NCBI RefSeq assembly: GCF_014217875.1
Contig: NZ_CP059060.1
Coordinates: forward strand, 372,001 to 436,000
Direction of reading: 5' to 3'
DNA length: 64,000 bases
From: Synechococcus sp. LTW-R
Lineage (GTDB): Bacteria; Cyanobacteriota; Cyanobacteriia; PCC-6307; Cyanobiaceae
Numbering within the stretch: position 1 is the first letter of the stretch; every line of letters starts with the position of its first letter. The position numbers and the translations under genes were made by a program. This document shows, in pieces, positions 44,146 through 52,851 of this stretch. The notes below the pieces were generated by a model that saw nothing but the letters and a program-made list of their open reading frames with translations, searched no databases and had not been told where the DNA came from.

Positions 44146-45246
44146 ATGGGCTTGCGGGTCTCGATTGTTCTGCCCACGTACAACGAACGGGGCAATATCG
44201 AGCCGCTCTTGGCCCAACTGCTTCCCCTCGGTGAGCAGTGGGACCTGGAACTTTTGGTCGTTGACGACGATTCCGCCGATGGGACCGCCGAGCTGGTGCG
44301 TCAGCTCGCCCACAACGAGCCGCGGCTGCGCCTGATCCGCCGGGTTGGTCGCTCCGGTTTGGCCAGCGCGATCAAAGAGGGATTGCTGGATGCCACCGGC
44401 GATCTGGTGCTGGTGATGGATAGCGATGGTCAGCACGAGCCGGGATCGGTTCGCCGCGCCATCGAAACCCTGGAAGCCGGCGGCTCCGATCTGGTCATCG
44501 GCAGCCGCTTCCACCCGGAGGCCCAGATCCTGGGGTTGAGTGACCGCCGTGAGACCGGTTCCACTTGGGCGAATGCCAGTGCCCGCTTCAGCCTGCCGAA
44601 GCGCTACGCCCATCTCACGGATTACATGAGCGGCTTCTTTGCCCTGCGCTTAGAGCCCCTGCTGCCTTTGATCCGGGGTGTGGATGTCAATGGTTTCAAG
44701 TTCCTCTACGAACTCCTGGCCGTTAGCCGTGGGCGCTTGAGCACCGCGGAGGTGCCCCTCACCTTCCAACCCCGCACCTATGGCAGCTCCAAGTTGGATC
44801 TGGCCATCTTTTGGGATTTTTTGATTTCGATCCTCCACAGCCTGAGCTTCCGCCTGTTGCCCCGGCGCGCCATCAGCTTTGGGTTGGTCGGCTTGAGCGG
44901 CGTTGCGGTGCAGCTGCTCATCACGCAGCTCTTCATGGCCCTGTGGGGCCTGGGCTTTGAGCAGGCATTGCCGATTGGCGTCATCTCGGCCGCCAGTTCC
45001 AACTATCTGATTAACAATGCCCTGACCTTCCGCTTTGCACGCCTGAAGGGTGTGCTGCTCCTGCGCGGTCTGCTCAAGTTCCTACTGGTGGCCTCCTTGC
45101 CGGTGATGGCGAATGTGGGGCTGGCCTCGGCGTACTACAGCCTGATCGCCCCGAATGCCTTCTGGGCGCAGCTGGCCGGGATCGTTGTGGTGTTCGTCTG
45201 GAACTACGCCGCCAGCAGCCGCTTCGTTTGGAATACCCCCAACTAG
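44146..45246 (+). CDS. Polyprenyl-phosphate glycosyltransferase (GT2) fused to a GtrA domain
   Basis: The N-terminal GT-A domain has VSIVLPTYNERGNIEPLLAQ, LLVVDDDSADGTAELV and VLVMDSDGQHEPGSVRRAIE (metal-binding Asp residues), as in dolichol-phosphate mannose synthase. From about residue 225 a GtrA-like domain of four membrane helices follows (FGLVGLSGVAVQLLITQLFM, FLLVASLPVMANVGLASAYY). It should load a sugar from a nucleotide donor onto a polyprenyl phosphate and help flip or anchor it. The GT39 and PAP2 genes follow closely, forming a lipid-linked sugar pathway. Confidence 0.9.
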   Translation: MGLRVSIVLPTYNERGNIEPLLAQLLPLGEQWDLELLVVDDDSADGTAELVRQLAHNEPRLRLIRRVGRSGLASAIKEGLLDATGDLVLVMDSDGQHEPGSVRRAIETLEAGGSDLVIGSRFHPEAQILGLSDRRETGSTWANASARFSLPKRYAHLTDYMSGFFALRLEPLLPLIRGVDVNGFKFLYELLAVSRGRLSTAEVPLTFQPRTYGSSKLDLAIFWDFLISILHSLSFRLLPRRAISFGLVGLSGVAVQLLITQLFMALWGLGFEQALPIGVISAASSNYLINNALTFRFARLKGVLLLRGLLKFLLVASLPVMANVGLASAYYSLIAPNAFWAQLAGIVVVFVWNYAASSRFVWNTPN

Positions 45247-45248
45247 TG

Positions 45249-47015
45249 ATGCAGCGGCTCAGAACCTGGCTGGACGCCAACCCTTCCCGCGCCCTCGCTG
45301 CGGCCTTAGCAGCCCTCTTGGGCCTTTGCTTGCTGGCCTTTTTTAACCAGTTGGGCAGCCTGGGTCTGCTCGATAAAACCGAAGGACTCTTTGTCGAGGT
45401 GCCGCGCCAGATGGTCTTGAGCGGTGACTGGGTCACCCCCCGCTGGAACGGCGAGACCTTTTTCGACTACCCCGTCTGGGGGTACTGGATGGTCGGCCTC
45501 AGCTTCCAGGTGTTCGGCATCAGTGAATGGTCGGCCCGATTGCCGGCGGCCCTGGCGGCCACTGCCGTGGTCTTTGCGCTCTTTGGCCTGTTGCTTGCCC
45601 TCGCGCCTGCCCAGGAGTCCGTCAGTGATCGCTTTGGACGGGCCACCCTCTGCGCTGGCCTCTTGGCCCTGAGTCCCGGTTGGGTCGGCTGGGGCCGCTC
45701 CTCGGTCACCGACATGTTTTTGGCGAGTGGGATCAGCCTGGCCTTGCTGGGTTTCGCGTTGGCCTACTGGCGCCGGGACCGGCCTTGGCTGCGCCAGCTC
45801 GGACATGTCGCCCTGGCGCTCTTCTGCGGTGTCGCGGTCTTGGCGAAGGGGCCCGTGGGTTTGCTCTTACCCGGCCTCGTGATCATTGGCTTTCTGCTGT
45901 TGCGCCGTGATCTCTGGCCTGAGGTCCGTCAGACCCCATGGCTGCCGCTGCTGTCCCTCTTCATCGGCGTCACCCTCCCTTGGTATGCGGCTGCGACCCA
46001 GGTGAACGGCTTCAACTTCCTGGCGCGCTTCATCGGTTTCAGCAACCTGGAGCGTTTCACCTCCGTCATCTACGCCCACCCCGGTCCTCCGTGGTTCTAT
46101 CTGCCTTGGCTACTGCTCTTGGCGCTGCCCTGGTCGCTTTATCTCCCCGCGGCGATTCTTGATCTACAGGTCTGGGCTCCCCAGCGCTGGCACCGCGCCG
46201 ATGGGGGATCAGCCCTGGCGCAATTGGCGCTGATTTGGCTGGTCGTTGTTGTGGGCTTCTTCTCGGCGGCAGCCACCAAATTGCCCGGCTACATCCTTCC
46301 GGTTGTTCCCGGTGCGGCCCTACTCGTGGGACTGTTCTTCGCCCCCCTTTCGGCCCGTCCGCCCCGGGCCCTTTGGTTGGACCGACTGCAGCGCGGCAGC
46401 GGCTGGTTCAACGCGCTGTTGCTGGGAGCGATGGCGTTGGCGGCGGTGCTTGCCCCGCGGCTGATCGAGGTGGACCCCTCCTACCCGGGCTTTGCTGGTG
46501 CGATTGCGCGCTCAGGTTTGCCCTGGCTGCTGGCCCTGCCCCTTGCCGCGGCTTGCGCAGGCTTGATCGTCGTGCTGCGGGACGCGAATCCGGAGGCGCT
46601 GCGATGGTTGTGGCTCCCCAACACGGCTGGCTTCGCGGCGGTCTTGGCCCTGGTGATTCCGGTCTTGGCGCCCTTGATGGATCGCGAGCGCCTCTTGCCC
46701 ATTCGCGTCTTGGCGCGTCAGGCCGCTGCGGCTGCGCAGCCCGGAGAGCCGCTGCTCGTGGCGGGCTACAAGCGCTACAGCGTCGTCTTCTACAGCGGCC
46801 GGCCTGTGCTGTTTGTCCACGATGCCCGCTCCGCCCTCGAGCAACTGGAGGCGCAAGCCAATCCAGCCGGATCGGTCCTGGTCTTGGGGTCCGATCGGGA
46901 GCTCCTGGACCTTGGCGTGGGACCGGGTGATGCGGAACTCCTCGGTCGTTTGGATGCCCACCGCTTGATCAGACTGGACCGCAGCACCCTCGATCAGTTG
47001 AGCGAAAGACCTTGA
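45249..47015 (+). CDS. GT39-family (ArnT/PMT-like) membrane glycosyltransferase
   Basis: Roughly a dozen hydrophobic segments are visible across 588 residues. The first loop carries LGLLDKTEGLFVEVPRQMVL, where PMT/ArnT enzymes have their acidic DE-type residues, followed by GDWVTPRWNGETFFDYPVWG and WSARLPAALAATAVVFALFG. Such enzymes move a sugar from polyprenyl phosphate to a lipid or protein outside the membrane. It sits just after the polyprenyl-phosphate sugar synthase, which would supply its donor. ATG at 45249 starts two bases after the preceding stop. Acceptor unknown. Confidence 0.87.
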   Translation: MQRLRTWLDANPSRALAAALAALLGLCLLAFFNQLGSLGLLDKTEGLFVEVPRQMVLSGDWVTPRWNGETFFDYPVWGYWMVGLSFQVFGISEWSARLPAALAATAVVFALFGLLLALAPAQESVSDRFGRATLCAGLLALSPGWVGWGRSSVTDMFLASGISLALLGFALAYWRRDRPWLRQLGHVALALFCGVAVLAKGPVGLLLPGLVIIGFLLLRRDLWPEVRQTPWLPLLSLFIGVTLPWYAAATQVNGFNFLARFIGFSNLERFTSVIYAHPGPPWFYLPWLLLLALPWSLYLPAAILDLQVWAPQRWHRADGGSALAQLALIWLVVVVGFFSAAATKLPGYILPVVPGAALLVGLFFAPLSARPPRALWLDRLQRGSGWFNALLLGAMALAAVLAPRLIEVDPSYPGFAGAIARSGLPWLLALPLAAACAGLIVVLRDANPEALRWLWLPNTAGFAAVLALVIPVLAPLMDRERLLPIRVLARQAAAAAQPGEPLLVAGYKRYSVVFYSGRPVLFVHDARSALEQLEAQANPAGSVLVLGSDRELLDLGVGPGDAELLGRLDAHRLIRLDRSTLDQLSERP

Positions 47016-47020
47016 TCGCC

Positions 47021-47689
47021 ATGCCCCCTGTTGTTCGCGAGTGGCTGTACGTTCTCGGCCGTCGGCGCCTGTTCATCGCTCTGGCCATCGCGGCGGTGCT
47101 GCTGGTGGCGGGTCCCAGCCTCAAAGCCAATGCTCCGGATTCCTGGGATCGCGCCCTGCTGGATGGCCTGCATCAGCAGATCCCGGAGTGGTTGGGGCAG
47201 CTGTTGCTTGTGGTTTATCAAGCCAGCGGTGTGCACGTGACCGCCGTGCTCGTGTTGGCTGTCCTTGGCTTTCTGGCCTTCAAGCGGTTTTGGCCTGATT
47301 TGGTCTGCCTGGTGGCGGGAACCGGCGGGATCTTGGTGATCGTGGATCGTCTTCTGAAGCCCTGGTTCGATCGCCCGCGGCCCGACGCCAGTCTGCTGGA
47401 GCTGAGTGGCCGCAGCTTCCCCAGTGGCCATGCCGCTGGCTCGGTGGTCTTTTACTTAATGAGCTGCACCCTGCTGGCCGCCCACTATCCGCGGTTGCGC
47501 AGGCCCCTCTTTGTTCTCTCCAGCCTCTGGGTCGCCCTGGTTTGGCTGAGCACGCTCTACTGCCGAGCCCACTGGCCGAGCGACATCCTGGCGGGGGCGG
47601 CAGTCGGTTATGTGTGGCTCAGCTTCTGCCTTGCGGGGTTCACCGTCTGGGAGCGGCACCATTCCCATCCTTCCTCGTCCCATGGCTGA
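47021..47689 (+). CDS. PAP2-family membrane phosphatase
   Basis: The three phosphatase motifs are present: KPWFDRPRP, RSFPSGHAAGSVVFYLMSC and CRAHWPSDILAGAAVGYV. Several membrane helices surround them. Such enzymes dephosphorylate undecaprenyl pyrophosphate or phosphatidic acid; after the lipid-linked sugar genes, recycling of the polyprenyl carrier is likely. ATG at 47021 was used; TTG at 47012 overlaps the GT39 stop. The 3' end overlaps the DUF1824 gene by eight bases. Confidence 0.88.
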   Translation: MPPVVREWLYVLGRRRLFIALAIAAVLLVAGPSLKANAPDSWDRALLDGLHQQIPEWLGQLLLVVYQASGVHVTAVLVLAVLGFLAFKRFWPDLVCLVAGTGGILVIVDRLLKPWFDRPRPDASLLELSGRSFPSGHAAGSVVFYLMSCTLLAAHYPRLRRPLFVLSSLWVALVWLSTLYCRAHWPSDILAGAAVGYVWLSFCLAGFTVWERHHSHPSSSHG

Positions 47690-48089
47690 TGCCCCCTCAC
47701 TGCTGGCTTCGCTGAAGGGACTCCGTTCAGCCCCCACCTTGTCCGCCGCTGAGCAGGGCCAGCTGGCCGACGAGCTGATGGCGGCGCTGGCCACCTGCGA
47801 GTGGTTCACCGTCGGTGTGATGGCCCCCTCCGCCGCGGTCGCCGTTGCGAGCCTGCGGGCCCTGGAGACGCGGCTCTCTTGGGAGGCCCTGGAACTGGAT
47901 CCCTCAGGGGAAGAGCTGGCCTCCATCGAGGGTCCGGTCTTCCTCAAGGCCAACCAGAACAATGGCCGCTTCTTGGTGCGCCGCGAGAGTGGCCTCGGCG
48001 AAGGCCTGCTCATCACCGGCCATAACCCCGTCGATCCCAGTGCTGAGGACACCTGGGGCCCCCTGCCCTTGGGCTTGTTCGACGACTGA
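47682..48089 (+). CDS. DUF1824 family protein
   Basis: The 135-residue protein matches the cyanobacterial DUF1824 family: AELMAALATCEWFTVGVMAP-like core (here ELMAALATCEWFTVGVMAPS), then LEGPVFLKANQNN-type IEGPVFLKANQNNGRFLVRR and GLLITGHNPVDPSAEDTWGP. It is soluble, with no signal peptide. No function is known for the family. ATG at 47682 overlaps the PAP2 stop by eight bases, so it is cotranscribed. hemC starts about 95 bases downstream. Confidence 0.85.
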   Translation: MADAPSLLASLKGLRSAPTLSAAEQGQLADELMAALATCEWFTVGVMAPSAAVAVASLRALETRLSWEALELDPSGEELASIEGPVFLKANQNNGRFLVRRESGLGEGLLITGHNPVDPSAEDTWGPLPLGLFDD

Positions 48090-48183
48090 TCACGACTTTT
48101 GGGCCTTTGGCCTGGATGGGCACTTCACTCCCTAGGCTTGGCGGCTGTGATTCGGCGGCCCTTTGCTGCCTTGATGCATTCCG

Positions 48184-49137
48184 ATGGCTGGTTCCCAACT
48201 GCGTATTGCTTCCCGTCGCAGCCAGCTGGCCATGGTCCAGACCCATTGGGTGCGTGACGAGCTAGCTAAGGCCCACGACGGCTTGGAGATCACCATCGAA
48301 GCGATGGCCACCCAGGGGGACAAGATCCTCGATGTGGCGCTGGCCAAGATCGGTGACAAGGGCCTGTTCACCAAGGAGCTTGAGGCTCAGATGCTGGTGG
48401 ACCGTGCGGACATCGCCGTCCACAGCCTGAAGGATCTCCCCACCAACCTGCCCGAGGGCTTGATGCTGGGCTGCATCACCGAGCGGGAAGATCCCGCCGA
48501 TGCCCTGGTGGTGCACGAGAAGCACAAGGACAAAACCCTCGCGACCCTGCCGGAAGGCGCCGTGGTGGGCACCAGCTCCCTGCGTCGTTTGGCCCAGCTG
48601 CGCCACCACTTCCCCCACCTCACCTTCAAAGATGTGCGGGGCAATGTGATCACCCGCCTGGAGAAGCTCGATTCCGGTGAGTTCGATTGCCTGATCCTTG
48701 CTGCCGCCGGCTTGGGCCGCCTCGGCCTGGGGGATCGCATCCATGAATTGATCGATCCGTCCATCTCGCTCCATGCCGTCGGCCAGGGTGCTCTGGGCAT
48801 CGAGTGCCGTGATGGCGACGCCAAGGTCCTGGAGCAGATCAAGGTGCTCGAGCATGTCCCCACCGCCCGCCGCTGCCTGGCGGAGCGCGCGTTCCTGCGG
48901 GAACTGGAGGGCGGTTGCCAGGTGCCCATCGGCGTCAATACCCGTTTTGAGGGTGACGATCTGGTGCTGACCGGCATGGTCGCCAGCCTCGATGGCAAGC
49001 GTCTGATCCGTGATCAGGTCCAGGGTGATCAAACCAACCCCGAAGCCCTCGGGATTGACTTGGCCAACAAACTGAAGGCCCAGGGAGCAGGAGAGATCCT
49101 GGAGGAGATCTTTGCAACCGTTCGGCCCGAGGCCTGA
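48184..49137 (+). CDS. hemC: Porphobilinogen deaminase (hydroxymethylbilane synthase)
   Basis: HemC joins four porphobilinogens into hydroxymethylbilane for haem, chlorophyll and B12. Signatures are [60 protein letters not shown] and [14 protein letters not shown], with the dipyrromethane cofactor Cys in [18 protein letters not shown]. The length of 317 residues is typical. A strong terminator hairpin begins 10 bases after the stop, inside the start of the overlapping ClC gene. Confidence 0.97.
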   Translation: MAGSQLRIASRRSQLAMVQTHWVRDELAKAHDGLEITIEAMATQGDKILDVALAKIGDKGLFTKELEAQMLVDRADIAVHSLKDLPTNLPEGLMLGCITEREDPADALVVHEKHKDKTLATLPEGAVVGTSSLRRLAQLRHHFPHLTFKDVRGNVITRLEKLDSGEFDCLILAAAGLGRLGLGDRIHELIDPSISLHAVGQGALGIECRDGDAKVLEQIKVLEHVPTARRCLAERAFLRELEGGCQVPIGVNTRFEGDDLVLTGMVASLDGKRLIRDQVQGDQTNPEALGIDLANKLKAQGAGEILEEIFATVRPEA

Positions 49138-51097
49138 CACCCCCCCGGAAGGGGCCGAGTTGGATGAGGCTCGGCCCCTTCCTTTTCAGTGGAGCCTCCT
49201 GGCATGGGCCGCCCTGGTTGGTGCCCTGACGGGCCTCGCGGTTGTTGGCTTCCATGAGCTACTAGGCCTGATCAACAACGGCTTGTTTGGTCCTGCCGTG
49301 TCCTGGGCGCTGGCCCTGGTGGGCCAGGCGCAACCAGAGCCGCCACCCCTTCCGGTGGAACCCTTACCGGTGGAAAGCGGCACGCCGTTGCGAGCTTTGC
49401 TGCAGCTCGGTTTGGGGGGCGTGGGCTTTTTGCCTGATCAGGCCCCCGCGGTCCCGGATCCAGTCCCGGCCCTGGCTGGAGATCTCCCCCTCTGGTTGGC
49501 TTCTTGGCCCGTGGTGCTCATGCCACTTCTCGGTGGGCTGGGGGTCGGTGTGTTGCGGCTCTGGTCGAAGGATTTGGGACCAGGCTTACCGAGCTTGATG
49601 GCGATGGCCGATGGGGCCGTTCAGGCGAACCCGAAGCTGCCCTTTCAACGCCTGCTTGGGGCGTCCTTGAGCTTGGGGAGTGGAGCGTCCCTTGGGCCTG
49701 AGGGGCCGAGCGTGGAGAGCGGCGGCAACATTGGCCTCTGGCTCGGCATGCGTGGTGGTCTGCCGCCGGAGTCCCAGAAGGCATTGGTGGCCGCCGGTGT
49801 TGCGGCGGGTTTGGCGGCGGGCTTCAAGGCACCCATCGCCGGGGTCTTTTTCGCCTTTGAGGGCAGTTACAGCACCATCCCAGGGCGTCCCAGCATCCGT
49901 GCGGTCTTGGTGGCGGCCGTGGCCTCCGCCCTGGTCACCCAGCTCTGCTTGGGCAGTGATCCGATCTTCCGGTTGCCGGCCTACGAGGTGCGCTCCCCCC
50001 TCGAGTTGCCCCTGTATCTGGGACTGGGGTTGTTGGCCAGTGGTGTCTCCCTCGCCCTGCTGCGCCTGCTGGCGGCCGGCCGCAGTCCGCGCGTCCAGCG
50101 CTGGCTGGGCCTGCTGCCCCCATGGCTGCTGCCCGGGGTTGGCGGTCTGGCCATCGGTCTGTTGGCCTTGGGCTTCCCCCAGGTGCTGGGGGTCGGTTAC
50201 GACACGATTGAGGCCCTCTTGGGGAGCGGCGGTGGGATCGCCCTGCTGACCCTGGTGGGCCTGCTCTTGGTGAAGCTCGTGGCCACCGCCTTGAGTAGTG
50301 CCACGGGATTTGTCGGCGGTGGTTTTGCGCCCTCGCTCTTTGCCGGGGCGGTCTTGGGCAATGTTTATGGCCAGCTGCTGGGAGACAGTGGCTTGGGTCT
50401 GCCGGTGGCGGAACCCCCCGCCTACGCCATGGTCGGCATGGCCGCGGTCCTGGCGGGCAGTGCCCGTGCGCCTCTGACCGCCCTGCTGCTGCTCTTTGAG
50501 CTGACCCGTGACATCCGCATCGTTTTGCCGCTCATGGCGGCAGCGGGCTTAAGTGCGGCGTTGGTGGAGCGTTGGCAGGGTCTGGCTGATCCGGGTCTGC
50601 TCGGACCGGATCTGCTTGAGGATCAGCGGCGCCAATCCCTGGCGGCCCTCCCGGTTGTGGACGCCTTTGAGCCGGAGGCCCCCTTGGTGCTGAATGCCGC
50701 GGAGTCAGCCCAGTCGGCCCTTCAGCAATTGCTTGAGGCCCACGGCCACTGCTTGATGGTCGAGCAGGAGAACTGGGTCGTGGGACTCGTGACCCTCGCT
50801 GATTTGCAGCGGGCCCTGACGGGGCTCGGGCCGGCGGTCACCCTGGCGGAGTGCCGCCGCTCCGACCTGTTGTGGCTGCCAGCATCGGCGAATCTGGCCC
50901 AGTTGGAGGATCAGCTGCGCCCCAATGGCCTGCGCCAGCTGCCGGTCTTCGACCTCAGCCTTCCGGACCTGCCCCATCTCCCGAGTGCTTTGCCCAGCAG
51001 CGGCTTGCCGGTGCAGGCTCTGCAGGGATTGGCCAGCCGCGATGGCATGGCGCGGGCCGTGGCCCGTGCCCAGTCCTTGGTTCACTCCCAGCCATGA
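49112..51097 (+). CDS. ClC-family chloride channel/transporter with CBS pair
   Basis: The membrane domain has the ClC ion-pathway motifs: [20 protein letters not shown] (GxEGP with the gating Glu), [20 protein letters not shown], and [20 protein letters not shown]. About ten further hydrophobic segments surround them. The C-terminal 150 residues form two CBS modules (for example [20 protein letters not shown]). It moves Cl- or exchanges it for protons. The start is uncertain: TTG at 49112 overlaps hemC by 26 bases, and TTG at 49160 is in the loop of the hemC terminator. No ATG or GTG precedes the first helix ([20 protein letters not shown]). Confidence 0.9.
   Translation: MQPFGPRPDTPPEGAELDEARPLPFQWSLLAWAALVGALTGLAVVGFHELLGLINNGLFGPAVSWALALVGQAQPEPPPLPVEPLPVESGTPLRALLQLGLGGVGFLPDQAPAVPDPVPALAGDLPLWLASWPVVLMPLLGGLGVGVLRLWSKDLGPGLPSLMAMADGAVQANPKLPFQRLLGASLSLGSGASLGPEGPSVESGGNIGLWLGMRGGLPPESQKALVAAGVAAGLAAGFKAPIAGVFFAFEGSYSTIPGRPSIRAVLVAAVASALVTQLCLGSDPIFRLPAYEVRSPLELPLYLGLGLLASGVSLALLRLLAAGRSPRVQRWLGLLPPWLLPGVGGLAIGLLALGFPQVLGVGYDTIEALLGSGGGIALLTLVGLLLVKLVATALSSATGFVGGGFAPSLFAGAVLGNVYGQLLGDSGLGLPVAEPPAYAMVGMAAVLAGSARAPLTALLLLFELTRDIRIVLPLMAAAGLSAALVERWQGLADPGLLGPDLLEDQRRQSLAALPVVDAFEPEAPLVLNAAESAQSALQQLLEAHGHCLMVEQENWVVGLVTLADLQRALTGLGPAVTLAECRRSDLLWLPASANLAQLEDQLRPNGLRQLPVFDLSLPDLPHLPSALPSSGLPVQALQGLASRDGMARAVARAQSLVHSQP
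49147..49186 (+). terminator. Strong terminator hairpin after hemC, within the ClC 5' region
   Basis: GGAAGGGGCCGAG (49147-49159) and CTCGGCCCCTTCC (49170-49182) form a perfect 13-base-pair stem with a 10-base loop, followed by TTTT (49183-49186). The position fits hemC, yet it lies inside the reading frame of the ClC protein, whose TTG start candidates are at 49112 and in the loop at 49160. Confidence 0.8.
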
Positions 51098-51120
51098 AAA
51101 AAGCCCCCGCTTGGGGGCTT
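51095..51120 (-). terminator. Terminator of the second pyrophosphatase gene
   Basis: On the minus strand AAGCCCCC, loop AAGC, GGGGGCTT is followed by a run of T residues running into the ClC stop codon region. The stem covers 51101-51120. It is 22 bases after the stop of the minus-strand ppa gene; in the plus direction only two T residues follow, so it works mainly for ppa. Confidence 0.82.
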
Positions 51121-51142
51121 GGATGGTCGTCGAGCGCTTGGC

Positions 51143-51730
51143 TCAGTTGACCAGCTTGGGATCGATGACCTCCATGTAGCGGGCCTCGCACTCCTTGACA
51201 ATCTTCACGGCTTCGGCGGAGTCGAAGAAGCCGTTGACGCGGCAGGTGCCGGGCTTCTTGAGGTCCTTGTAGTGCTCCCAGTAGTACTGGGTTTCCTTCA
51301 GCCAGTGCTCACCCAGTTGGGTGTAGCTGGTGATGTGGTCCATGCGCTTGTCATCGGCCAGCACGGCAATGACCTTGTCGTCGACTTCGCCGCCGTCGTC
51401 GAATTTCATGATGCCGATGATGCGGGCTTCCACCAGGGAGCCGGGCACCAGGGGCTCGGTCACACCGACGATCTCGATGTCGAGGGGGTCGCCGTCCTCA
51501 TCCCAGGTGCGGGGGATGGTGCCGTAGGCGAAGGGATAGGCCAGGGAGGAATAGCCGACGCGGTCCAGCTTGAGGTGACCGGTTTCGGTGATCAGCTCGT
51601 ACTTATTAATCGTGTTGCTGTTGAGCTCCACGATGGTGTTCAGCCGCAGCTCGGCTTCATCGGCAAAGGCCGGCAGCACGTGCAGCAGGTTGAGCATCGT
51701 GCGGCTTGGGGCGTGGTCGATGTTCGCCAT
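51143..51730 (-). CDS. ppa: Inorganic pyrophosphatase, cyanobacterial type (second of two)
   Basis: The protein starts MANIDHAPSRTMLNLLHVLP, and the core has LNTIVELNSNTINKYELITE, SLAYPFAYGTIPRTWDEDG, DPLDIEIVGVTEPLVPGSLV and DDKVIAVLADDKRMDHITSY. The DGDPLD metal motif is intact, unlike the pyrophosphatase at 29151. From memory this is the form found across Prochlorococcus and Synechococcus. Length 195 residues from ATG 51730; the frame is open to 51760. It has its own terminator, and the LOG gene ends 57 bases upstream. Confidence 0.95.
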   Translation of the reverse strand: MANIDHAPSRTMLNLLHVLPAFADEAELRLNTIVELNSNTINKYELITETGHLKLDRVGYSSLAYPFAYGTIPRTWDEDGDPLDIEIVGVTEPLVPGSLVEARIIGIMKFDDGGEVDDKVIAVLADDKRMDHITSYTQLGEHWLKETQYYWEHYKDLKKPGTCRVNGFFDSAEAVKIVKECEARYMEVIDPKLVN

Positions 51731-51786
51731 CAGGGCAGCGGGCCTAAGGATGGCCGGCATCCTACGGAGTTCCCGGAACAGCCCTT

Positions 51787-52773
51787 TTAGGCGGCGAGTG
51801 CCTCGGAACTGGGTGCGTCGTTCGCCTTCTCTTCGAAGGCTTGGATCCAGGACCAGGCCTCTTGGGCTGAATCGGTGAACTGGAAGAGCTCGAGGTGCTC
51901 CTCGCGGATCAGGCCGCAGTCCGCCAGGTAGTCGAAATCAATCAGGCGCTGCCAGAAGTCCTTGCCAAAGAGGATGACGGGCATCCGCCGTTTGATGGCC
52001 GTCTGACGCAGGGTGAGCACTTCAAACAGCTCATCGAGGGTCCCGAATCCACCGGGGAAGAGAACGGCCGCGGTCGAGCGTTTAACGAAGTGGAACTTGC
52101 GCAGGGCGAAGTAGTTGAACTGAAAGCAGAGTTCTGGGCTGATGTACGGGTTGGGTACGGGTTCCCCCGGGAGCTTGATGCTGAGACCGATCGATCGCCC
52201 ACCGGCGTCGAAGGCGCCCCGGTTGGCGGCCTCCATGATTCCGGGCCCTCCGCCGGTGACGATGACTTGCTTGTGGTGGCCGGCCTGCTGATCCGCTGAG
52301 ACCAGGCGGCTGAATTCACGGGCGGCGTCGTAGTAGCGCGAGAACTCCAGTTGCCTCTGGCTGCGTTGGTGCTGGCGCTTCAGGGCAGGGTTGCTCGGGT
52401 CGGCGGCGAGCTCGGCTTCCGCGGCCGCCAGGCGCTGTTCGGCGTCGCTGCGCTCAATGATGTTGACCCCGCCAAAAATGATGATGGTGGAGTCGACGCC
52501 TTGGGCGTCGAGGATTTGCTGCGGTTTGGTGATCTCCAGCAGCATTCGCACACCGCGCATTTCGGCGCTGGAGAGCAGGTCTCCATCGGAGTGGGCCAGC
52601 TGATAGCTGGAGGACCGCAAGATTTGCTGGAAGTTCTCATTCACCAGGCGCTCATCTTCACTGCGCCTTCCGCCTTGGATGGCCTCAAGGTTCGTGACTT
52701 GGCTGTTAATACCCTCGATCCGCTCCCGGGATCTCAGATCGAAACTTGCCTTGCGGGGGAATTGATCGGCCAT
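51787..52773 (-). CDS. LOG-family Rossmann-fold protein (TIGR00730-like)
   Basis: The LOG nucleotide-binding motifs are VIVTGGGPGIMEAANRGAFD and LFPGGFGTLDELFEVLTLRQ (PGGxGTxxE). About 130 extra N-terminal residues precede the usual short form, including helical segments such as AEAELAADPSNPALKRQHQR. LOG proteins cleave cytokinin-type or other nucleoside monophosphates to the base plus ribose phosphate; the long form here is the cyanobacterial type. ATG at 52773 was used, with in-frame GTG 52800 and ATG 52797 possible. Substrate not deducible. Confidence 0.88.
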   Translation of the reverse strand: MADQFPRKASFDLRSRERIEGINSQVTNLEAIQGGRRSEDERLVNENFQQILRSSSYQLAHSDGDLLSSAEMRGVRMLLEITKPQQILDAQGVDSTIIIFGGVNIIERSDAEQRLAAAEAELAADPSNPALKRQHQRSQRQLEFSRYYDAAREFSRLVSADQQAGHHKQVIVTGGGPGIMEAANRGAFDAGGRSIGLSIKLPGEPVPNPYISPELCFQFNYFALRKFHFVKRSTAAVLFPGGFGTLDELFEVLTLRQTAIKRRMPVILFGKDFWQRLIDFDYLADCGLIREEHLELFQFTDSAQEAWSWIQAFEEKANDAPSSEALAA

Positions 52774-52851
52774 CTCTTTCTTTTCGCGCAGGCCCATCAC
52801 AGCGCAACGGTCAGGGTTTGCACACCTTTGTCCCGTTTCTTTACGCAGTGC

